Below are positions 1 through 5,277 of a DNA stretch of 7,472 nt, piece by piece. The translations under genes and the position numbers were made by a program. The first letter of the stretch is position 1. Each line of letters opens with the position of its first letter. Under the pieces are notes generated by a model that saw only the letters and a list, made by a program, of their open reading frames with translations, had not been told where the DNA came from and did no database searches. Origin of the DNA: Boseongicola sp. SB0662_bin_57 (GTDB lineage: Bacteria; Pseudomonadota; Alphaproteobacteria; Rhodobacterales; Rhodobacteraceae); contig VXPN01000212.1 in NCBI GenBank assembly GCA_009839535.1, forward strand, positions 1 through 7,472, read 5' to 3'.

Positions 1-2
1 AT

Positions 3-125
3 CTTCAAGGCCGTCTCAAGCTTGACGAGCTGATCACGGGGCGTTGGAGTCTTGATCAGATCAACGAGGCGATTGCGGACACGAAAACGGGAAGGGCCCG
101 ACGAAACGTCATCATGTTCCAGTAG
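3..125 (+). CDS. Zinc-dependent alcohol dehydrogenase, C-terminal end (partial)
   Basis: Only the last 40 codons lie in the window; the gene enters from the left edge. The reading frame opens at base 3 and ends at TAG 123-125. The peptide contains LKLDELITGRWSLDQINEA and ends in RRNVIMFQ. This matches the usual end of medium-chain, GroES-like zinc alcohol dehydrogenases, where a Leu-rich helix with LDELIT and the helix-forming LDxINEA segment precede a terminal beta strand ending in V-I-x-F. Such enzymes oxidise alcohols or aldehyde adducts with NAD or another nicotinamide cofactor in the cytoplasm. The catalytic zinc site and the Rossmann fold are outside the window, so the substrate cannot be judged. 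It is on the same strand as the following enolase-superfamily gene, about 140 bases upstream, and the two could be co-transcribed. Confidence 0.8.
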   Translation, partial: LQGRLKLDELITGRWSLDQINEAIADTKTGRARRNVIMFQ

Positions 126-250
126 CCGGCATCCATGCGCGAAGGACACTCACTGCGAATGCAAACCGGCCTTGGCCGACGCCCATGCATCCTCTGGACC
201 CGAACCGTGATCGGTGATTTGCTGACCCGGCATGTCCGCTGCCCCTCACT

Positions 251-255
251 GGAGG
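251..255 (+). promoter_or_regulatory. Ribosome binding site deciding the TTG start of the enolase-superfamily gene
   Basis: GGAGG lies 9 nt upstream of TTG 265. The alternative ATG at 232 has no purine-rich stretch before it. This supports the shorter, 411-residue protein. Confidence 0.6.
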
Positions 256-264
256 CATTCTCCC

Positions 265-1500
265 TTGCGACTTGATGATCTTGACGTGATCGTTACGGCT
301 CCTCCGGCACCCGGATGGGGCGGGCGCTACTGGATACTGGTCAAGATCACGACCGATGACGGCATCGCCGGATGGGGCGAGTGCTATGCAAGCTCGGTCG
401 GGCCGGACGCAATGACCGTCGTCATCCGGGACGTGTTCGAGCGGCACATGCAGGGCGAGGCACCTGCGAATGTCGAGAAGATGTTCCGGCGCACGTACTC
501 CAGCGGATTCACCCAGCGCCCTGACCTGACGGTCATCGGCGCGTTCTCCGGGCTCGAGATCGCGTGCTGGGACATTCTCGGCAAGGCGCGGGACTGTCCG
601 GTCTGGGAACTGCTGGGCGGCCGCATGAACGACCGGGTCCGCGCCTACTCCTATCTCTACCCTCTCCGGCATCACGAACTGCCCAGGTTCTGGGGCGATG
701 CGGACATGGCGGCCGAGTCGGCCCTCTACCTCGCGGACCAGGGCTACACGGCGGTCAAGTTCGACCCGGCCGGCCCCTACACCATGCGCGGCGGCCACCA
801 TCCGTCGCGCTTCGACGTCGAAACCTCGGTCCAGTTCTGCGCGCGCATTCGCGAGGCGGTCGGGCCGCGCGCCGACCTCCTGTTCGGCACGCATGGACAG
901 TTCAATCCGGCGGGCGCAATCCGGCTCGCGCGAGCGATCGAACCCTACGATCCGCTCTGGTTCGAGGAACCGGTGCCCCCTGACTCGCCCGAATCTCTCG
1001 GCCAGGTGGCAAGGGCGACCTCGATCCCGATCGCGACGGGCGAGCGGCTGGCGACGCGAACCGAGTTCGCGGCTGCCCTGTCTAACGGCGCGGCGATACT
1101 GCAGCCGGCACTCGGGCGAGCGGGCGGCATCTGGGAAGGGAGGAAGATCGCGGTGCTCGCTGAATCCGCCGGGGCGCAGCTAGCGCCGCATCTCTATGCG
1201 GGTCCCGTGGAATGGGCGGCGAACCTGCATCTTTGCGTCGCGATTCCGAACCTCCTGATTGCGGAAACCATCGAGACGGGGTTTCACGACGAGCTAATAA
1301 AGGGCACGATCCGCGTCGAGGACGGCTACGTCCCGGCACCAGAGGGTCCAGGGCTGGGGATTGACGTGGACGAGGCGCTGGCGCGGAAGCATGCCTACTC
1401 CGGTGATCGCCTGCATCTCGAAATGCAGGACGATCCCCCGCGCTATGATCGCACCCAACTGTTTGAAGGCGGCGCGCCGGTCGGCAAGACTCCGGAATAA
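265..1500 (+). CDS. Mandelate racemase/muconate lactonizing enzyme family protein (enolase superfamily, probable sugar-acid dehydratase)
   Basis: 411 residues from TTG 265. An ATG at 232 is in frame and would add 11 residues, but it has no ribosome binding site, whereas GGAGG (251-255) sits 9 nt before the TTG, and family members usually begin just before the equivalent of DDLDVIV. Numbering from the TTG: capping domain about 1-120 and a C-terminal barrel thereafter. Visible landmarks are GWGGRYWILVK (about 18-28), GLEIACWDILGK (97-108), the beta-2 lysine in VKFDPAGPY (K165, D167), the beta-4 ligand in WFEEP (E234), the beta-5 ligand in ATGE (E260) and a barrel histidine in APHLY (H309). Family members remove a proton alpha to a carboxylate on a magnesium-bound enediolate, mostly as sugar-acid dehydratases or epimerases. 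Two oddities: the usual first metal-binding Asp is replaced by FGTHGQ (G208, H210), and the Asp normally paired with the catalytic His is Ala in QPA (A282). The exact substrate is unknown. Its neighbour, an alcohol dehydrogenase, fits a catabolic locus. Confidence 0.9.
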   Translation: MRLDDLDVIVTAPPAPGWGGRYWILVKITTDDGIAGWGECYASSVGPDAMTVVIRDVFERHMQGEAPANVEKMFRRTYSSGFTQRPDLTVIGAFSGLEIACWDILGKARDCPVWELLGGRMNDRVRAYSYLYPLRHHELPRFWGDADMAAESALYLADQGYTAVKFDPAGPYTMRGGHHPSRFDVETSVQFCARIREAVGPRADLLFGTHGQFNPAGAIRLARAIEPYDPLWFEEPVPPDSPESLGQVARATSIPIATGERLATRTEFAAALSNGAAILQPALGRAGGIWEGRKIAVLAESAGAQLAPHLYAGPVEWAANLHLCVAIPNLLIAETIETGFHDELIKGTIRVEDGYVPAPEGPGLGIDVDEALARKHAYSGDRLHLEMQDDPPRYDRTQLFEGGAPVGKTPE

Positions 1501-1541
1501 TGATACAAGATCCACGCTACATCCAAGTTTGGCTGCATGTC

Positions 1542-1573
1542 CAAGGTCCGCACCTTGCCGCTCCGGAGCAAGG
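1542..1573. terminator. Overlapping hairpins after the enolase-superfamily gene (possible terminator)
   Basis: Two mutually exclusive stems can be read. CAAGGT (1542-1547) pairs with ACCTTG (1552-1557) across a 4-nt loop. CCTTGC (1553-1558) pairs with GCAAGG (1568-1573) around a CG-rich palindrome, GCTCCGGAGC (1560-1569). There is no T-tract, so a classical intrinsic terminator is not proven. It lies about 40 bases past the stop at 1500, before the plus strand meets the convergent toxin remnant. Apart from these hairpins I see nothing recognisable in 1501-1731. Confidence 0.3.
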
Positions 1574-1731
1574 GCGGGTCACGTCGCGTTCAACATGATC
1601 CGCTCGTTGCACTCCCATTGAAACGGATGCTGGTGGTGCCTGAACATGATCGGAAAGGACCTCGGTGCCGCACATGGGCACAAGTGCGATTGGTGTAATG
1701 GAACGGGCGCCGAACGCGGAAACGACCGACG

Positions 1732-2087
1732 CTACAGCGTGAGTCGCTCGAACGTCCGGAGCGGCAGGTACAAGCGCAGCGGCTGCGACGGAAAAGGCAC
1801 GAATCCGTACCGTTCATGGAAGGCGCTGGCACGGGATAATGCGGCAGGCGCCTAGCGGTTTCCGTCGGCAGACTGTTCTTCTCGAAACTCGCGGCACTCA
1901 GCGTATAGTAGCCAGCGACCCGTTCGGGCGGGTGACCCGGCGCGACGAAGATCCGCGCAACGCGCCGTCGGGCGTCCTGGGAAGCTGGCTAGCGAAGGTA
2001 GGCATCGAGCGACGGGTCGCCGCAGGAAAGGGACGCGCGTTCATGATGCGAACCGAGCGGCTCGACGCGCACCGGTGAATCATCCAC
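1732..2087 (-). pseudogene. Degraded GNAT-family acetyltransferase toxin (TacT-like)
   Basis: Read on the minus strand from GTG 2087, the frame gives VRVEPLGSHHERASLSCG, then LDAYLR, then TAG at 1991-1989. It continues in the same frame as ASQDARRRVARIFVA and RVAGYYTLSAASF up to LPHYPVPA. These are hallmark segments of the GNAT toxins paired with DUF1778 antitoxins, which acetylate charged tRNA to stop translation. Near 1820-1828 the sequence jumps directly, in another frame, to FHERYGFVPFPSQPLRLYLP, the C-terminal segment holding the catalytic Tyr, and stops at TAG 1734-1732. The central part with the acetyl-CoA-binding motif (Q/R-x-x-G-x-G) is missing, roughly 50-60 residues judging by the family. 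The gene is therefore dead by a nonsense codon, an internal deletion and a frame change. The GTG start overlaps the end of the antitoxin remnant by 8 nt (2080-2087), the usual operon arrangement for such pairs. Confidence 0.85.
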
Positions 2088-2364
2088 CGACGCGCTCGCG
2101 GTATCGTCGCGCGGCGCGCCTCAGCGCCGCATTCGGCGTGGGCGGGTTGAGCAGCGCATCGTGGAAGGTGCCTCAGTCCGTGGCCGGAAGAACGATTCGT
2201 TTGCGTGCCTCGATCACCCGCTCGGCTGCGGCCACAGCGCTGTCAAGCACGAAACGGCTGACCGAGGTTCCCTCGTATGCCGCCGCACGTTCGAGCTTGT
2301 GCTTGCTCCCGGCGTCGAGGCACAAATGGACCCTCTCATGCTTCGACGCGGCTGTTTCCGCCAT
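2080..2364 (-). pseudogene. DUF1778 antitoxin (TacA-like), interrupted by an in-frame TGA
   Basis: Start chosen at ATG 2364, because GGAAGAG (2379-2373) lies 8 nt upstream and DUF1778 proteins are typically about 90-100 residues; upstream in-frame ATGs would add unsupported sequence. The N-terminal half, ERVHLCLDAGSKHKLERA then EGTSVSRFVLDSAV, is a ribbon-helix-helix DNA-binding domain. Reading stops after LPATD at TGA 2175-2173. Past the TGA the same frame continues as GTFHDALLNPPTPNAALRRA and ends at TGA 2082-2080. That segment is the expected C-terminal toxin-neutralising tail (family pattern D-W-x-x-F-x-x-A-L-x-x-P-P-x-P), so the TGA replaces the conserved Trp. Read through, the length would be 94 residues, normal for the family. 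The truncated 63-residue product could still bind DNA but should not cap a toxin. Its partner toxin downstream is also broken. Confidence 0.85.
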
Positions 2365-2511
2365 TGCGATTTCTCTTCCATGATTGGCGGCAGACATATG
2401 CACCAACCCTGCGTACGATACGAGCACCAACGGATGAAGCCGACGAGAGAAGACCTTCACTTTGAGAGCCGCCCTGCATGCCGTAGTCGCGAGCAGCCGC
2501 GTTGTGGCCGG

Positions 2512-2730
2512 CTATCGTGTCCGGTGACCAGCCAGAACTTGAAGTGCGCTCGCAAGGGGCATCGTCCGAACGCCCCCCTCTTTCCCGGCACGTCCCTGCC
2601 TTCGGAATAGACCAGCATTAGATCGATTGGCATGTCAAGATAGCGCGCGACGTTTTGCCGGAAACTCCAAGATTGCCGGCAAGCTTGGCCATCAGCGGCG
2701 CGGGCGTTCGGTTCAGGATACCAGCCTACC
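2512..2730 (-). pseudogene. Remnant of a DUF4143-type ATPase gene, relative of the intact copy at 3984-5156
   Basis: Minus-strand pieces match the intact ATPase: ILN then AKLAGNLGVSGK (with an extra segment of about 7 codons between them), VARYLD-x-x-IDLMLV, RDVPGKRG, and a C-terminus MPLASALQVL ending at TAG 2514-2512. By hand, 2611-2690 and 4447-4527 are identical at about 70 of 81 columns including one gap. The reading frame is broken by a 1-nt loss near 2657 and two extra G:C pairs near 2570. The remnant jumps from DLMLV directly to Y-x-x-x-RDVPGKRG, omitting 122 codons that the intact gene has; the jump is at GACCAGCAT (2610-2618), which is repeated in the intact copy. No Walker motifs remain and the 5' two-thirds are absent. 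The right limit near 2730 is approximate. Confidence 0.75.
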
Positions 2731-2876
2731 GGTCTTTCGGCCCGTGTGTCCTTTCGGTGCTTGGCTTTCTTGGACAATCCCGTTCGTTCCCTGAACACTG
2801 GCATGCCGCGCGGAAGACGGCAGTCCCACCCGACCGGAACGCAATCAGGCATTCCTAGCGACGGAAAGTTTGCTCC

Positions 2877-2889
2877 CGGCAAATTGCCG
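2877..2889. promoter_or_regulatory. Candidate operator palindrome upstream of the second antitoxin
   Basis: CGGCAA-A-TTGCCG is a perfect inverted repeat with 6-nt arms, ending 5 nt before the -35 box. The octamer TGCCGTAC overlaps its right arm (2885-2892) and recurs at 2913-2920 over the spacer/-10 region, 28 nt later. DUF1778 antitoxins are ribbon-helix-helix repressors of their own operons, so this is a plausible binding site. That assignment is inference. Confidence 0.45.
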
Positions 2890-2894
2890 TACGC

Positions 2895-2923
2895 TTGACA
2901 TGTGCGTAGATATGCCGTACATG
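2895..2923 (+). promoter_or_regulatory. Sigma-70-type promoter of the second DUF1778-GNAT operon
   Basis: A perfect TTGACA (2895-2900) is followed after 17 nt by TACATG (2918-2923), a weak -10 (3 of 6). The predicted transcription start near 2930 leaves a leader of about 29 nt before ATG 2959, just enough to carry the ribosome binding site. The promoter argues against an ATG at 2902, which lies inside it. Confidence 0.5.
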
Positions 2924-2947
2924 GAGTTCCGCTGCAATTTCAGGCCA

Positions 2948-2953
2948 AGGAGA
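2948..2953 (+). promoter_or_regulatory. Ribosome binding site of the second antitoxin
   Basis: AGGAGA within AAGGAGAGGG lies 5 nt before ATG 2959. It fixes the start at 2959 rather than at 2902. Confidence 0.65.
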
Positions 2954-2958
2954 GGGTC

Positions 2959-3273
2959 ATGTTGGCGTTTGAGGACAGCACGGTCACTGTCGACGAGCCC
3001 AAGAGCGCTCGGCTTGAAGCACGCACGAAGCCTTCAGTGAAAGATGCGATCAGTCGTGCAGCCACTTTGAATGGCGTTGAAGTCAGTTCCTTCGTTGTGA
3101 GCGCCGCCTACAGAGAAGCGCAAACGACGATCAATGCCCACAAGGTAACGTCGTTGGAAAGTGAAGCTGATCGCGCGGCATTCTTCGGGGCCCTTGAGAA
3201 CCCCCCGAAGCCGGTCAAACGGCTGCGGCAGGCCTTCGCATTGCGCGAGAAGCTGATTGTGAATGCGGACTGA
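2959..3273 (+). CDS. DUF1778 antitoxin (TacA-like), intact
   Basis: 104 residues from ATG 2959; an in-frame ATG at 2902 lies within the promoter and would add 19 unlikely residues. Residues about 16-55, with ARLEARTKPSVKDAISRAA and the following GVEVSSFVVSAAYREA, form the ribbon-helix-helix DNA-binding fold typical of DUF1778. The C-terminal tail, DRAAFFGALENPPKPVKRLR (71-90), is the segment that wraps and blocks the GNAT toxin; the first aromatic position of the usual D-W-x-x-F is R-A-A-F-F here, so the exact Trp is not kept. It ends at TGA 3271-3273, overlapping the toxin start by 11 nt, which couples translation of the pair. Role: neutralise the toxin and, with it, repress the operon. The two antitoxins in this window share the fold but differ clearly in sequence, so the second is not a recent copy of the first. 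Confidence 0.9.
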   Translation: MLAFEDSTVTVDEPKSARLEARTKPSVKDAISRAATLNGVEVSSFVVSAAYREAQTTINAHKVTSLESEADRAAFFGALENPPKPVKRLRQAFALREKLIVNAD

Positions 3274-3811
3274 CAAGGACGTTGGAGCCGGATACACGAT
3301 CGAGCCGTTCGATCCGAAGACACAGGATCGGACGGCCTTTTCCTGTGGTGTGTCGCAGGTCGACAACTACTTGAAGCTCACGGCACGAAAGCTGGCGAAG
3401 GCAGACTTGGTTCGCATTTGGGTCACGCTCGACGATGACCGTCGGATTGTCGGGTATTATGGAATAAGCATGCATTCGGTCATCGCTGAAGACATGCCCA
3501 AAGCTCTGGCCATTAAGGCGCCTCGACACGGGAGCTTGCCCACCGCATTCATTTCCATGATGGGCGTTGATCAATGCATGCAAGGGCATGGTCTGGGAAG
3601 CGTATTGCTTGCCGATGCACTCAGCCGCATTGGCCGCGTATCGGGTGAGATTGGAACCTGTGCGGTTCTGCTTGATGTACTCGACTGTGGCGAGACCGAA
3701 ACTGTGGCCCGGCGAAAGGCCTGCTACGAAGCCTTTGGCTTCACGCCGCTGCCTGATCAACCGCTCCGGCTCTTCATGCCCATCCAGACCGTCCGGGCGC
3801 TTTCGGGCTAG
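3263..3811 (+). CDS. GNAT-family acetyltransferase toxin (TacT-like), apparently intact
   Basis: 182 residues from ATG 3263, overlapping the antitoxin end. N-terminal landmark TAFSCG followed by VDNYLK is shared with DUF1778-linked GNAT toxins. RIVGYYGISM (61-70) is the central beta strand. The acetyl-CoA motif Q-x-x-G-x-G is Q107-G-H-G110-L-G112, followed by SVLLADAL. The likely catalytic residue is Y155 in CYEAFGF (family: F-Y-x-x-x-G-F), and the terminal strand is LRLFMP. Length and all core motifs are normal. Characterised members acetylate the amino group of aminoacyl-tRNA and block translation, causing growth arrest or plasmid/island retention. Target specificity cannot be read from sequence. 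The small deviations (Q for R in the CoA motif, C before the catalytic Y) are not obviously inactivating. The remnant toxin on the minus strand belongs to the same family. Confidence 0.9.
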   Translation: MRTDKDVGAGYTIEPFDPKTQDRTAFSCGVSQVDNYLKLTARKLAKADLVRIWVTLDDDRRIVGYYGISMHSVIAEDMPKALAIKAPRHGSLPTAFISMMGVDQCMQGHGLGSVLLADALSRIGRVSGEIGTCAVLLDVLDCGETETVARRKACYEAFGFTPLPDQPLRLFMPIQTVRALSG

Positions 3812-3857
3812 CGTCCGTGACATCGCCAACGATTGTCAATTTCTGCCAAACGGACGC
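3811..3857 (+). terminator. Nested stem-loops directly after the toxin gene
   Basis: GCGTCCGT (3811-3818) and ACGGACGC (3850-3857) form perfect 8-nt arms. Inside, GACATCG pairs with CGATTGTC across CCAA with one bulged T, and is followed by AATTTCT. The structure begins at the last base of the toxin stop codon and lies between convergent genes, where a terminator is expected. The inner hairpin with its short T-rich tail is the better terminator candidate. I see no gene in 3812-3983. Confidence 0.4.
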
Positions 3858-3983
3858 CTGCAAAACGGGATCAGGCCCTCTCAGCGACGCAAGTGCCGCA
3901 GAATGGCACCTCATAGGTCGCAATCGCATCCCTTTACAATGGGATTTGAAAATTCGCCAAATGCGTGCTGCGTCACAAGCCGC

Positions 3984-5156
3984 TTACTGCATCTGGCGCG
4001 CAGTGAGCATTTCCAGAGCGCTCGCGAGCGTCATCGCCCGAATGCCCCTCTTTCCCGGCACGTCCCTGCTTCCGGCATAGACCAGCATCCGAACTTCGGC
4101 GCCCAGTTCGTCGGCTGCGAAATGGAATCCGCGCGTTACCTTTGGCGATGTCGTGCGCTTGATCTCGATTGCCCAGAGCGCGCCGTCACGAAGCTTCAGC
4201 ACCAGATCGATCTCCGCCCCTGCGGATGACCGGTAGAAGCTTGCCTCGGTCCCCCGCGGCGCTGCCGCGATCAGGTTCTCGATGCAGAATCCTTCCCAGC
4301 TGCCTCCAACCACCGGGTGCCCGAGCAGGCCTTCCAACGTCTTGATCCCGAGCAGCGCGTGGGTCAAGCCGGAGTCGCGGATGTAGACCTTGGGAGACTT
4401 GACAAGCCTTTTGCCCGCGTTCGAATGCCAAGGCGGCAGCCGTCGGACCAGCATCAGGTCGATCAGCACGTCAAGATACCGCGCTACGCTCTGACCGGAA
4501 ACTCCTAGATTGCCGGCAAGCTTGGCCGCATTCAGGAGCCCACCCTGCTCATGGGCAAGCATCGTCCAGAAACGACGCAAGGTTTCTGCAGGAATGCGCA
4601 ATCCAAAGGCCGGAATGTCGCGCTCCAGATAGGTTCTGATGAAATCCTCGCGCCAAGTCAGGCTGGCCCCGTCGCTCTTCGCCAGGAAGCTCTCGGGAAA
4701 GCCGCCGCGGAGCCAGAGCGGCGACATCGTCTCCGCACCCGTTTCCGGCAGAACGAAGGGCATGAGCTCGTGATAGCTGACCCGTCCTGCCAGCAACTCC
4801 GCGCTTTGGTGAAGGAGTGCCCTTGAAGCTGCTCCCAGCAGAAGAAACTGCCCGGTTCGGCTACCTTGCCTGCGTCGCCGATCGATCTGACCGCGCAATG
4901 TGCTGAACAGATCCGGCACAACCTGCACCTCGTCGATCACCACGAGACGACCGGCTTGTTCGTCAAGGTACAAATCGGGTTCGTCGAGCACCCGACGATC
5001 GGCGGTTCGCTCCATGTCGAGATAGACGGCATCGCGACTTTCCGTGATCTCCTGCACCAGAGTCGTCTTGCCCACCTGCCTTGGTCCGAGAAGCACGACG
5101 CCGGCCTGGACTTCCAAGGCCTCTTCGATTGTTCTCTTGCGGGAACGCTCAATCAT
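3984..5156 (-). CDS. AAA family ATPase with C-terminal DUF4143 domain
   Basis: 390 residues from ATG 5156, the start that fits relatives (they begin MIER or similar, with Walker A near residue 25). In-frame ATGs at 5165, 5174 and 5264 are alternatives; none has a clear ribosome binding site. AAA_14-type ATPase: Walker A GPRQVGKTT (24-32), Walker B LVVIDE (71-76), sensor strand LLLGAAS (105-111). A winged-helix-like stretch follows, AAKLAGNLGVSGQSVARYLD (210-229). The C-terminal DUF4143 domain carries a PD-(D/E)xK-like signature, EIDLVL (D317) then AIEIKR (E331, K333), suggesting a nuclease-type fold, although many family members have no proven cleavage activity. Function is unknown for most; links to mobile DNA, defence and toxin-antitoxin loci are common. 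It is 121 nt downstream of the primase-helicase on the same strand and convergent with the toxin gene. A large palindrome overlaps its start (see 5158-5194). Confidence 0.88.
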   Translation of the reverse strand: MIERSRKRTIEEALEVQAGVVLLGPRQVGKTTLVQEITESRDAVYLDMERTADRRVLDEPDLYLDEQAGRLVVIDEVQVVPDLFSTLRGQIDRRRRQGSRTGQFLLLGAASRALLHQSAELLAGRVSYHELMPFVLPETGAETMSPLWLRGGFPESFLAKSDGASLTWREDFIRTYLERDIPAFGLRIPAETLRRFWTMLAHEQGGLLNAAKLAGNLGVSGQSVARYLDVLIDLMLVRRLPPWHSNAGKRLVKSPKVYIRDSGLTHALLGIKTLEGLLGHPVVGGSWEGFCIENLIAAAPRGTEASFYRSSAGAEIDLVLKLRDGALWAIEIKRTTSPKVTRGFHFAADELGAEVRMLVYAGSRDVPGKRGIRAMTLASALEMLTARQMQ

Positions 5157-5157
5157 A

Positions 5158-5194
5158 CCTTGCATATATTCCATCCAATGGAAGATTTGCAAGG
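5158..5194. promoter_or_regulatory. 37-bp symmetric palindrome over the ATPase gene start (candidate operator)
   Basis: Outer arms CCTTGCA (5158-5164) and TGCAAGG (5188-5194), inner arms TTCCAT (5169-5174) and ATGGAA (5178-5183), all centred exactly on 5176. Of 17 possible base pairs around a 3-nt centre, 15 match; the flanks stop matching at once. On the minus strand it also contains a weak promoter, TTGCAA (5192-5187), 18-nt spacer, TATATG (5168-5163), which would start transcription near the A of ATG 5156. It could be a repressor site over a promoter or an RNA hairpin hiding start codons at 5174 and 5165. Confidence 0.6.
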
Positions 5195-5200
5195 ATTTGT

Positions 5201-5261
5201 GAGAGCGCGGCTTGGTCACCCGGCAACAGGGAAAGGCAGCGAAATCAGCCCTGCCGCTCTC
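5201..5261. other. Inverted repeat between primase-helicase and ATPase
   Basis: GAGAGCG (5201-5207) and CGCTCTC (5255-5261) form 7-nt arms, with an inner GGCAG (5235-5239) and CTGCC (5251-5255) that competes for the last base. The loops are long and there is no T-tract. It may separate or tune expression of the two minus-strand genes, but it could be chance in GC-rich DNA. Confidence 0.2.
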
Positions 5262-5277
5262 CAACCCGGGCAGCCCG

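Noticed and set aside
1590..1665. Minus-strand stretch containing HHQHPFQWECNERIMLN, suggestive of an IS-related peptide
   Set aside because: I could not tie it to a definite transposase family, and there are no inverted ends or target duplications around it.
1646..1855. Small plus-strand frame with C-x-x-C-x-G-x-G and C-x-G-x-G, like a DnaJ zinc motif
   Set aside because: It lies opposite the C-terminal part of the GNAT toxin remnant and only two cysteine clusters occur; the antisense toxin homology explains the sequence better.
2380..2470. Promoter or operator for the dead TA operon
   Set aside because: Only weak boxes and a 4-nt inverted repeat (CGTA-TCG-TACG) are visible upstream of ATG 2364; not enough to call.
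2457..2882. 141-codon minus-strand open frame
   Set aside because: It is a composite of frameshifted ATPase remnant pieces and unrelated flanking sequence, not a gene.
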